NCBI GenBank assembly: GCA_034509925.1
Contig: CM067531.1
Span: 427,501-491,500 of the forward strand
Direction of reading: 5' to 3'
DNA from: Hirudinaria manillensis
Lineage: Eukaryota; Annelida; Clitellata; Hirudinida; Hirudinidae
DNA length: 64,000 nt
Below are positions 1 through 14,423 of this stretch, one piece after another; the first letter of the stretch is position 1; every line of letters starts with the position of its first letter. The notes under the pieces are model-generated. The model was not told the origin of the DNA. It saw only the letters and a list, made by a program, of their open reading frames with translations, and made no database searches. Position numbers and translations under genes: made by a program.

Positions 1-707
1 CGCTCAATGGAGTAATGTTACCAGCGCTGTAAATAATAGTAATAATAATAATAAGTTTATATAAACTTATAAGTTATATAATATATAACTATAAATGCTA
101 CACGTAAATAGTCATCTCAAAAGTTTGGAATAACCTGGCATGAAATTTAAAACAAAATTTAAATATTTCAAATTTTCAAGCGCTCCATAAATTCTATTTT
201 AAGAATTATTAATTTCAGTTTAAAAAAAAAATAAAAATAAAAATAAAGCTTCCTGACAGACGTTTCAATTGAAGCGCCTCCGAAACTTTCTCGAAACTCA
301 AGTCCCGATCTGTCATCTCAGATCGTCGGGAACCAATGATTGATATTTTTGAAGCCATTCAGCTCTGCCCAGCTGATCATGCTATGAGTTATTGGCTTGC
401 CATACTTTGAGCGATGTTCTTGTAGCTGCCATTATTGTTAACAATTATTATTATTATTATCATTAATGCTATTATTACTATCATTATTTGTTATTAATTT
501 AGTTTTAATCTCTTAATAATTTTTATGGTCATTCAGTGTCAGATTCATTTGACACATTCGGTTAATCTGATTTTAAGTTCTCTATTCTTTATTTTCAAAG
601 ACAAATAAAACCAACTGCTACGCTTAGGAACGTTATAAAATTGTTCTAATAATTAAACAAGGTTGTTTAATAAATGTAAAATGCAGATTTTCTAATCTTG
701 ATTTCAG
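1..707. other. Upstream flank and probable 5' UTR intron of PRDM13-like gene
   Basis: I find no coding region here. It contains short AAT and ATT microsatellites near 40-55 and 447-465. The sequence directly before the ATG at 708 reads like a splice acceptor (a pyrimidine-rich run ending in TTTCAG). The coding region therefore probably begins at the start of an internal exon, with one or more non-coding 5' exons upstream, here or outside the window. I cannot point to a promoter. Confidence 0.45.
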
Positions 708-5897
<5,190 letters not shown>

Positions 5898-6249
5898 TGA
5901 TGTTTAAAGTGATGATTACGTGATAATGGTTTATGATGATGATGATGATGATGATGAAGATGGGTGTGTCAGTGGATAGATGGATTACAAGTTTATATTT
6001 TTATCCCGGACCGAACACTTTGAAGACGAACTTATAATTAAGGAGCGGCTCAAAATTATGCGTTCATAACTTTTATATAAATATTTGCAATAATATTTAT
6101 TTATTTATTACGAGTCGATTTATAATATTTCTTTCGTCTTGAAACTCAAAGCAAATATTTCTTGCCTTATTTGCCAGAAATCCACACAAAGAAGAAGCAG
6201 TATTACGAAATATCAACGTGTGATTTAAAGTTTTTTTTTGTTAGATTTC

Positions 6250-6263
6250 AATAAAATTTTATT
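6250..6263. terminator. Palindromic polyadenylation signal shared by convergent PRDM genes
   Basis: AATAAAATTTTATT is its own reverse complement, so it presents AATAAA on both strands (plus at 6250-6255, minus at 6258-6263). It lies about 350 bases after the stop of the plus-strand gene and about 250 bases after the stop of the minus-strand gene. That is a sensible 3' UTR length for each, so it could serve both genes. Cleavage sites are not visible from sequence. Confidence 0.6.
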
Positions 6264-6315
6264 TTTCCATTTTTAAACGCTCGGGATCTTAATTTTTCTC
6301 TTAAAATTAATTACA

Positions 6316-6319
6316 ACGA

Positions 6320-6366
<47 letters not shown>
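6316..6366. repeat. ATT microsatellite
   Basis: About 50 bp of ATT repeat between the shared polyadenylation palindrome and the stop codon of the minus-strand PRDM gene, probably in its 3' UTR. Confidence 0.9.
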
Positions 6367-6368
<2 letters not shown>

Positions 6369-6516
6369 ACGAATGAAATAAACAAATAATTGATTTTAAA
6401 AATTGAATTTCGCGTAAACCGTCTTGGATAACAATAAATAGGCAATTTCTTTAAACAATTCCATCCCTCTGTCCAAAAAGCTCCTGCCAGAGCAACCATT
6501 TGACCTCCGCCACACC

Positions 6517-8003
6517 CTAAATTACCCTCAGAGTCGACCAAAGGGCCGTGGCCTGGTGACACTTTCTCACGTGGTTCGTATAATTTCTACGTCCGTCGAG
6601 AGACATTTGACAGACTTTACACTGGAATTCTTTCGAGTATTGGGAATGTTTCTTCTCGTGTTTAATGAGATTGCTCGGGTCTGAGTAGCTCTTGTCGCAG
6701 AATCTGCACCTGTGCGGCTTTTCCTTCGTGTGGCTCCTCAAATGAACGATCAAGTCGTGTCTCTTGGAAAAGGCCTTTGAGCAGAGTTTGCAGATTTTGT
6801 CCTTCAACTTGAAGCAGGAAAGCAATGGATCTCTGTTCTCTATGTCCTGGTGCAATTCTCGAATATCGGGTTTGTTGCCAATTAAATTTCTTGCTGAGAT
6901 CTCTTTGATTTCTTTGTTTTTATAAACTTTGTCAATAATATTTTGACTATGCAAATTATTTTTTGTATACTTGTTTTGACATCCGTGAATATTGTTGTTA
7001 TTATTAATAATTATTTTATCGATACAAGACATATTGAATCTATCGACATTAATTCCGGACTCTGTTTGTAGGTAATAAGAGTTTGTCTCAAAACCAGGTC
7101 TGACCTCTAGACCAATCGGGTTGCTGGAATTTAGGTCACGACCTTGACCTACGAAATGCAAAGGTCGAGAGTGAAAGATGAGATGGTGAGATTTCCAATG
7201 ATTCGGTTCTTTGAAGCTTTTCTGACAGGTTTTGCAATGGTAACCTGCAAAAGCTATAAAAAAAATGATAATATAAAAATTAAAATAATAATATAATTGA
7301 ATTAAAATAAAATATTTAAACTAAAAAAGAAGTCTCACCTATGGAACTCAAATGTACCGCTGCAATGCCCAGCATGTGAGCAAAATTTCCATCGAACCAG
7401 GCAAACAATTCTTCATTTCGGAAGATCGTCCTTGAACTTCTGAGCTCCAATTTTCCAGATTTTGTCAGGAAAATGTTGACATTTTGTTCGATAAAGTTGG
7501 CTGCAGGTTTGATGAAACTGGTCCAATTGTCAGGGTCGAGATGTGGGTCAACTTGGTAAAGATCTCCCAACGGAACGCAAGCGCCATCTGGATTAATTTC
7601 TACCTGTGAAAGAGCGGTTTCCTATGTGATTGACCATCTTGACAGTTATAAAAAGATTTTATTCTGTTGATTTATTGAGATAAAAAAAAACCTTATTTTC
7701 TAATCTTAAATTTATGACGTAATATTCGGTAATTGATATTTTAATGCGTAACTTGAAAGCTGCTATGTTTACAATGATTTCAGTGAAATTGTGAAAAATC
7801 TTCAAAACAAATTTAGTAAATTTAGTATTTACCCTCAATAGAGTTCTAATGTCGGACGCCATCTTGTCAACGCTTTCTGATCTCATGAGGAATTCCAACA
7901 AGTTTACAAGTTCCCCCAGAACGGCATTGCAAGGGATAGTAATTGAAGCGTAAACTCCACTGTATTTCTTCGTAGTGTTCATCTTTTGTTTGGCACGATT
8001 CAT
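6517..8003 (-). CDS. Divergent PRDM13-like paralogue, PR domain plus four C2H2 fingers
   Basis: The coding exons on the minus strand are 8003-7833, 7603-7339 and 7244-6517. They splice in frame (phase 0, then phase 1) to about 387 aa. An acceptor nine bases upstream for exon 3 is also in frame. Exons 1-2 encode a PR domain aligned with the neighbouring PRDM13-like protein: WTSFIKPAANFIEQNVNI against WTRFIKPALDIYEQNVEI, and LFAWFDGNFAHMLGI against LFVWFGKELAAELGL. Exon 3 begins with an isolated finger (CKTCQKSF), then after a spacer come three fingers, the middle one keeping SDPSNLIKH. Intron positions and phases equal those of the plus-strand gene, so the two are duplicates in inverted, tail-to-tail order. 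The fingers are more diverged from PRDM13 than those of the neighbour. The product is probably a DNA-binding nuclear regulator; its targets are unknown. A TGCAG acceptor-like site lies just upstream of the first ATG. Confidence 0.82.
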
Positions 8004-9898
8004 GATCTTTGTTCACTAGTAATTTCTGCAATTTATTTTTTAATTTATTTATAAATTCAAGTCTAGTTCAGTACATCATCTCAGATCTTCGGACATCATC
8101 ATATTGTACTTTGACAGCGTCTAAAGTTGTATCGTTTTGCAAAGAAATGGAAGCTGAAACATTCCAAGTTCGCTGTGGAAAATCTTGAAGATGTGCCACC
8201 TCATTTCTAACAACTATTCGAGCAGCATTCATTGAATATCAATGAAAAGTAAGAATTAATAGAATTAGCATCGAAAATGTTGGACACAAATGTTACCCTC
8301 GTGTGTCAAGAACAGTCCTGTTTTCCCGAGAAAAGAAACCAAAATATTTTTAACTCAAAACACGAGTCTGAATTTGAAAGACCAACAAGCATCTTAAATA
8401 AGATTTTTTTGCTATAAACTTCAAAGATCTCATAAGAAATCTTTAAAGAAGAGGATAATTCTTGTAAATTTACCACAAAAGTTGCGTAATTTTAACACGA
8501 GACGTGTGCCATAAAGCTTTGTTAAAGCCACATCACGTAGATATTACGACACCGTTACTTGTTTTACAGGGTCTCTGATAAACGTTCGATAAATGGTTGA
8601 AATGTTATAATTTTATTGCGAGGAATTACAAGACAATCCAACGACCATTGGGTCTTTGAGATTTTCAATCGGATTTCACACCTTTCTGAGGAGTTGCTCA
8701 AAACTCGCTGGATGTTCAAAGGAAAAAGAATTCATATTTTCTTCTTGGTGAGCTTTTATAATTTTTTTTTGTTGTAATTTCTGGAATTTTGGAAGTGGAG
8801 ATGAATTCCTTGAGTCTTGACCTAGAGTGACGTCTAGAAAGATTAACTTAGAAAATCTTCAAGTTTTAAGTTATTTTACAAAATACTAAATAAATAAAAC
8901 TTAATAAATTACGTTATCGATTTGTAAATGGTTTATAATGTAAATGTAAATGTAAAATGTTTAAGTCAAAAATGATAAAAGATTCGAAATGATATCAAAT
9001 TGCTATAAAAAATCTAAACTCAACTTTTGCAACAATTTCCCCTGTTAAAAATTAATTAAACTTAATTAAATTTTAAAAAGTCAGAAAACAAAACACTTTT
9101 GTTTGCCATACTTGTTTACAAAACAAAGTTAAAAACTTCAGAACCGACATTGTTTTGATCTGCAGTCACCGTAATGTATTGACATTGGATGTCACGTCTA
9201 AACAAGTGAGTTGTGGTAATATTAAGTAACATTTATTATGGCATGTTTATATTTATTATTAATAATAATAATAATAATAATTACGAGTTACAATTACATC
9301 GTTAACTTGTAACGTCTGTGCATCAGCTGTCCACACTCAATCCACGTGATATCGATGCTATGAAATCAGAAATGTATCGTCCACAGATTCCATCTTTGAA
9401 ATGTTTCTTTTAAAAATGTTTCTCTTACAAAAAATCAATTTAAAGTTCTGCAAACGCCAAGAGCGACGTTGGCAAATTTCATTCCATGATGCCAATTTGT
9501 GGTTTGAACCAATTTGAATATTCATATCCGCTATCACATGGCACATGGGTGTAGGTATTAAAATACCTGTGGATTGATTCTACCTGTTGATGTTGATTAT
9601 CTGTTGAGACAAATTTTGATTCTCTTGCCTACTACTGTGTTTCTTGGTCATTTTGCCATGCGCTGTTAAAAGAGATTGTAAATACAATCGAAGATTTTCG
9701 AAGTTTTAAAGTTTATCCTTGCAACTGTTCTAAGTTTCATTATATATTTCTATTATTGAATAATTCAAAGATATATGTGAATAACAATCATTTGCATAAC
9801 CAATTTAAAAAAAGTAGTTAAAACGTTTTAATGATTTTAGCCAGCTGCTACCCGCCACAAAACTTTGAAAGGACAGGCTAATTGGTCCAACCCCCATC
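8004..9898. other. Intergenic region between PRDM paralogue and SIM-type gene 1
   Basis: AT-rich sequence without a convincing gene on either strand. Near the right end, TTTTAG at about 9840 looks like a splice acceptor 58 bases before the ATG at 9899, so the next gene may have a non-coding 5' exon in this interval. A short AAT run sits near 9260-9281. Confidence 0.5.
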
Positions 9899-10933
9899 AT
9901 GGCTCACACCGACGTAATGAAACACTCCATGGTTGAATCCTGGTTGAATGCCAACTCCGACTTCTTTTTCAATCACGACCAATCCGAGGAAGCCTGTCAA
10001 GAACTCGGACTCGACTTTGACGTTAACTGTAGCCTCAAAGAACAATCATCATCATCATCATCCAACTTCGACGAAGACGATTCAATAGACATCTTCGACA
10101 GCGCCTCAGTGCGTTTCAGTGCCACGTCTAGCGAATATTTCACCCGGAAGGAACCTGGAAAATCGGTCGGGCGTGAACCTTATGAATCCATTCGGCAAAG
10201 ATCCGCTCACCGCCCTCTCAAACCCCCACGGATGAAGATTCCTCCCCCGAAACCACCGAGAAGATTGTTCAAATTGAAGGTTAATGGGCGCAAGTCAGAT
10301 TCTCATCAAGGTTCCGATAAAAAAGCAGGCTGCTTTTTTCTAAGTTGGTTTTTGGGTTTGTTCAAAACATCGAGTTTAAAATCAGTCAATTCACTAGCAG
10401 TAAATTCTGTTAACCTAGAGCTCTGCAGTTCGAGCCCTGACGAAGGGACCAATCCAGGTGACAGAGGTTCCGTTGCACCTGTCGAAACAGTAGACCCGAT
10501 TGGATTCGAAAATAACGTCGAATCAATGCAGGTTCCAAGGTCGTCTGAAGACTTTAATGTTGATATTCACGATGACAACAAAAGCGACGTCGACGAAGAT
10601 GACGCTGACAATGGAAACTACCTAGAAGCGCATTCCGAGTGGTCTGACGATTCGTCAGAAGCTCGACTGGCAACCCCGCTAAGGCCGGACCCCCTGTTCT
10701 TTAGCCCAGGGAAATCCCCAAAGGAAATCAATACGCCACCAGAGATAATCAAGAGCTCTCCAGAATTTTACAAAACCAAATACGATCCTTTTCTAATCCG
10801 AAACATAGAAATGATGAATGGCCTAGAGAATACGAGGACTAAGTTTTACATGGAGCCTGGGGTTAAACCAAAAAGCGGAAGGAATTTATTGAGTGCATTT
10901 GATGAGGTGGCCGATATGAGGACTGCATTTTGA
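9899..10933 (+). CDS. Unrecognised acidic/proline-rich protein with C-terminal GLExTR-RNLL motif
   Basis: A single open frame of 344 aa. I do not recognise the family. In order it shows an N-terminal segment (about 1-45), a serine run and acidic patch with SIDIFDS (about 50-68, at best a weak SUMO-interacting candidate), a basic proline-rich segment (about 105-127, containing PPPKPPRRLFKLK), a short hydrophobic stretch (FFLSWFLGLF, about 147-156, too short to be a confident membrane helix), a long acidic region, and a conserved C-terminus (about 305-335) with GLENTRTKF and GRNLLSAFDEVA. The next gene carries a matching C-terminus. An AATAAA at 11177-11182 fits its 3' end. No signal peptide is seen. 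It is probably a disordered regulatory protein; the role is unknown. Confidence 0.75.
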   Translation: MAHTDVMKHSMVESWLNANSDFFFNHDQSEEACQELGLDFDVNCSLKEQSSSSSSNFDEDDSIDIFDSASVRFSATSSEYFTRKEPGKSVGREPYESIRQRSAHRPLKPPRMKIPPPKPPRRLFKLKVNGRKSDSHQGSDKKAGCFFLSWFLGLFKTSSLKSVNSLAVNSVNLELCSSSPDEGTNPGDRGSVAPVETVDPIGFENNVESMQVPRSSEDFNVDIHDDNKSDVDEDDADNGNYLEAHSEWSDDSSEARLATPLRPDPLFFSPGKSPKEINTPPEIIKSSPEFYKTKYDPFLIRNIEMMNGLENTRTKFYMEPGVKPKSGRNLLSAFDEVADMRTAF

Positions 10934-11176
10934 TTTGTTGGTCGTAAAGATTTTGTAACTTCTGTTAATATGTGTTTTAATTGAGATAAACTTAGATGTG
11001 AAGTAATTTTAAAAGCATTTTTCGTCCCCAATTTTGTTGATGTATCTGCAGCATTTCCAGGAGATTTTAAGGGCGTGTTATACTCGTGTCAGAATCCATG
11101 TTTGTAAAGAACGGTCTTTTTTGAGATGATTGTTTATTGATGCTCGTGCGAGATTTTTCTTCAATTTACGTGAACA

Positions 11177-11182
11177 AATAAA
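11177..11182 (+). terminator. Polyadenylation hexamer for SIM-type gene 1
   Basis: AATAAA about 245 bases after the stop codon at 10933. Position and strand fit; there is no other evidence. Confidence 0.4.
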
Positions 11183-11692
11183 TTGATTTCACAAACTTTC
11201 TTCTTTCTTCGATTGAGCAGAGAGTCTTCGATTCAAACAATTATTTTGTTTTTACAATGTTGTAATAATAATAATAATAATAATAATAGTCATCATTAAT
11301 ATTTTTATTTTTTTTTGATTTATGCGTAAGAAGTTCGTTCGTATTAAAATTAACATTAATATTAACTATACGATTTAATGAAAGAAATAAGTTTAATTTT
11401 TTTAAATAATAATGATTCGAAAATTATAATTTTTTATAAATATTTTTTTTGTTGAGATTATTGTTACTAGAAATACATGTTAAAAAAATTAATTAATGAA
11501 AATGATTAAATATTTTCGTAATTTTATTCAGCATCTTTTTTTCAATGCTGCAGGCATGTTTCGCGTAGCCACAAACATCTTCTCATCCTAGTTGTAAATC
11601 CAAGTCAAAAGCATCAGCAAAAGTAGAATTAATTCTTTACTGCAATTAAATCCATTATTAATAGAAAGAAAGGAACCAATTCTCCAAAAAAT
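11183..11692. other. Intergenic AT-rich spacer
   Basis: AT-rich, with a short AAT run near 11262-11288. A TGCTGCAG acceptor-like site at about 11545-11552 precedes the next ATG by about 140 bases, which hints at a spliced 5' UTR. No coding region is seen. Confidence 0.4.
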
Positions 11693-12625
11693 ATGAAGAC
11701 CAGACTTCAAAATAAAAGCAAACCTCTTTACCGACCGAGATTTGGAATCGAAGAGCAGGAGTTTGAAACAAAAGTGGAACATTTTCCAAGCAAATCACGA
11801 GTTTTTGGGAAGGAGAAAGATGGAGCCAACCAATGGCCAGATGATTTGTCGTTTGCTGAAGAGATCGGAAGGAATAGCTCTTGCGAGTTCATAGATCTGA
11901 CAGGAAGCGACTCCGATGACCATGGAGAAAATGTGGTTTATTTGGACTCGGCTGAAAAATATTCTGTCCAAAGGATATTCTTCAGCGACGATGAATCAAT
12001 TGATGGATCTGTAGATTCTCAAGATGAAGGTTCATACGAATGCGGTGCCTTTAAAAGCAACGTCTCCATTCATTTAGAAATGCATTCAAATGCTGAAGAA
12101 ATGCCTGATCTTGTGGACTTAACGCTGATCAATACTGATTACACAGGCTTGAAATCTACCAAAGAAGACCCAGATGTTCCAGGTAGGGTCCCTCTCATAG
12201 CTTCGAGTTTCAACCACCCTAAACATCCGAGAGCTGTCCTTAAGAGAACTAGGCCTGTCCCAAAATACCTTCAACCAGCTAAAAGACAAAAAAGGACGAA
12301 AACAAAACCACGTTTCCTTGAATGGTCCAAGGAGAAGAGTGACTATCCTTCACCATTGGACTTTCCACCGTTGATTTTAACTCCAAACCATGAGACAAAC
12401 CCAGTCATTTATTCTCAGTTAAGGGTCGGAAATCGTTTGCCAAAAGATTTGAAACTCATTCAGAGGCCCAGTTTGCTGCGTCAGTCTGAACAACTGGCGG
12501 GACTCGAACATACGAGATACAAACTTGAGGTTCGCTCAATTTCTCTTCATCACCCAAAATGTTCCAGGAATTTATTGCGCTATTTTGACGTGGCTGCTTT
12601 CGAAAATATCTGCCTGTCACCTTGA
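11693..12625 (+). CDS. Unrecognised protein with two SUMO-interacting motif candidates and NLS
   Basis: A single open frame of 310 aa. Residues 66-77 read EFIDLTGSDSDD, a classical SUMO-interacting motif form (hydrophobic core followed by Ser/Asp). Residues 140-144 read LVDLT, a second candidate. A basic cluster around AKRQKRTKTKPR is a likely nuclear localisation signal. The C-terminus has GLEHTRYKL and SRNLLRYFDVAAFE, matching the C-terminus of the gene at 9899-10933 in spacing and key residues (GLE-x-TR-x-K, RNLL, FD, A). The two are therefore tandem paralogues that have diverged strongly elsewhere. AATAAA occurs at 12689-12694. Likely a nuclear, SUMO-linked adaptor or regulator; this is inference from motifs only. 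Confidence 0.75.
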   Translation: MKTRLQNKSKPLYRPRFGIEEQEFETKVEHFPSKSRVFGKEKDGANQWPDDLSFAEEIGRNSSCEFIDLTGSDSDDHGENVVYLDSAEKYSVQRIFFSDDESIDGSVDSQDEGSYECGAFKSNVSIHLEMHSNAEEMPDLVDLTLINTDYTGLKSTKEDPDVPGRVPLIASSFNHPKHPRAVLKRTRPVPKYLQPAKRQKRTKTKPRFLEWSKEKSDYPSPLDFPPLILTPNHETNPVIYSQLRVGNRLPKDLKLIQRPSLLRQSEQLAGLEHTRYKLEVRSISLHHPKCSRNLLRYFDVAAFENICLSP

Positions 12626-12688
12626 ACGAATTTTTATTTGATGTCACGTTTCAGACATATTTTTATTTCTTTTGTTTTTGAGTTAAAA

Positions 12689-12694
12689 AATAAA
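12689..12694 (+). terminator. Polyadenylation hexamer for SIM-type gene 2
   Basis: AATAAA about 65 bases after the stop codon; another lies near 12724. Confidence 0.45.
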
Positions 12695-13180
12695 ATAGAC
12701 TTTAATGGAGATTTATTTTGAACAATAAATGTTATTTATTTCTGTATTTAACGATTCTAAAAAGATTTTAGTTTTTGGGAAATGATTGAAATAAACTCTT
12801 TTTAAAAAGAACAAGATAATCTTACAGACTCATAAAGATTTATCACCTTAGCAATACGTGACATGACACTTTAGACTTCGAAAATAGTTGAAAACGTAAA
12901 ATTTAAAAAAAAGATATTTTGCTGGGCACTGGGACCAGAAGGTTGTTTTATTGAACGCGATTTTAATTTTCTGAAAAACTGTAAAAGAATTAATATAAAT
13001 AAATAGTAGGTAAATATATAAATATTATAATAATATTATATTCACAATCTTTTTATTAGTGGAACTAGTTAGGCCGTAAAAGTAAAATCCATATACGGTT
13101 TTTTTTTTCATAAAGTTCTTCACTCAACAAAATATTCATCCATTTTCTAAGCAAACAACCTGCAGAGAATTTTCCACAAC
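12695..13180. other. Intergenic AT-rich spacer
   Basis: I see no gene here. ACCTGCAG at about 13158-13165, 15 bases before the ATG at 13181, resembles a splice acceptor. All three genes of this cluster may thus have a coding exon preceded by a 5' UTR intron. Confidence 0.4.
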
Positions 13181-13969
13181 ATGAAATTTCAGGTTAAAAA
13201 CAGTAAAGTTTCAAAAGCTTCTCAAAAGTCTTATTCCACGTGTATAAACAGTCACAGAGTGTTGGCAATGATTGCTGAAAGCGGTCTGATGGAACAATTG
13301 TGCATCAACATGGTCTTTGAAAGAAAGCTTGAGAAGAACGAATGCATAGATCTTACAGAACTGAGTTCCGATGACGAGATGTCAAGCGTCACGGATGACA
13401 GACTTTCGATCAGAAGATCAATCGACGATGACGGAATTACCGAAGAAACCGATTCTGAAGATGAAAACAGCGACATCTCTGACAATGATCGCTCAAGGGA
13501 TTCTCGTGACGAGTCATGCTGGGAGTTTGACGACTTAGAAGACGATATTCCTCAGATAGAACTGCCAACAACGGAAGAAAGCGATTTCGAGGAAATTGCG
13601 GCACCTGGCGAGAGTTATGGAAAAACAGGATTGGACCACTCGATCGCTAATGGAGTTCCAAAGGCTGCACATTCTGCAGCCATTTTGCCATACGAGGAAA
13701 TCATTTTAGTGGAAGAAAGTGATGAGGAACAAGTCGAAACCTTGCCTCCTCCAATCTCTCCAATCTCTCTCGGTCATCCAATCGACCACAAATCTGGCAA
13801 ACAATCCCCAAACGCGACTACGTATTTGTCAGATGAGGACATGTTAGATATTGAAGATGGAGAAAATGAAATTGAATTTTTAGAGGAAGAAATACTTTTG
13901 AGTGGAGAAAGCGGTGACGAATGTCAGCTTGACAGTTCATTTCGAAGAAGCAGTAGTCCAGAGTTTTAG
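13181..13969 (+). CDS. Unrecognised strongly acidic protein with SUMO-interacting motif candidates
   Basis: A single open frame of 262 aa. Residues 55-66 read CIDLTELSSDDE, a textbook SUMO-interacting motif shape. Residues 173-183 read EIILVEESDEE, a second hydrophobic-acidic candidate. Most of the rest is Asp/Glu/Ser-rich and probably disordered. The N-terminal 50 residues are basic or mixed. It lacks the GLExTR-RNLL C-terminus of the two preceding genes, but its IDLT-acidic block resembles that of the gene at 11693-12625 and it sits in the same orientation next to it. It may be a further, shortened member of the cluster. AATAAA is at 14019-14024. No known family recognised. Confidence 0.68.
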   Translation: MKFQVKNSKVSKASQKSYSTCINSHRVLAMIAESGLMEQLCINMVFERKLEKNECIDLTELSSDDEMSSVTDDRLSIRRSIDDDGITEETDSEDENSDISDNDRSRDSRDESCWEFDDLEDDIPQIELPTTEESDFEEIAAPGESYGKTGLDHSIANGVPKAAHSAAILPYEEIILVEESDEEQVETLPPPISPISLGHPIDHKSGKQSPNATTYLSDEDMLDIEDGENEIEFLEEEILLSGESGDECQLDSSFRRSSSPEF

Positions 13970-14018
13970 TTACTTAAAGAACTCTCACGATTTTCATACA
14001 CTTGTTGCTTGATGATCA

Positions 14019-14024
14019 AATAAA
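14019..14024 (+). terminator. Polyadenylation hexamer for SIM-type gene 3
   Basis: AATAAA 50 bases after the stop codon at 13969, on the correct strand. Confidence 0.5.
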
Positions 14025-14423
14025 GTATATTTTTTTATTCGAGAAATTTTAATTTTAATCAATAAATTTTAATTTTATTTAATAAAATTTTAATCTCGAT
14101 TAAAAAGAAATATGATTTCAGCAAAATTGAATTCGCTTATTCCTAGTTAGCTCCATTAGAACCAAGTCGAGAGGTTGAATTACGAGCTTCTATATAAATA
14201 ATTCTTTGCATAATTAATAAAATTACAATTAAATATTAATTATTTTGTCAACGCAAATTTATAAAAAAAAGAAAAGAAAAATACCAGCACAAGCAGCACA
14301 TGTTTATTACGTAACTATGATAAATGTTATTCCCACGAACCCAATTCATGAATCTCGGTTTGTGATTAAAAAAATAAATATAAAATAATTCATAATTTAA
14401 ATTTAAATAAACTTAATAGAAAT

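Noticed and set aside
10133-10350. PP1-docking VRFS motif and a membrane helix in the 344-aa protein
   Set aside because: VRFS lacks the basic residue expected before it, and the FFLSWFLGLF stretch is only about ten residues, so neither is strong enough to call.
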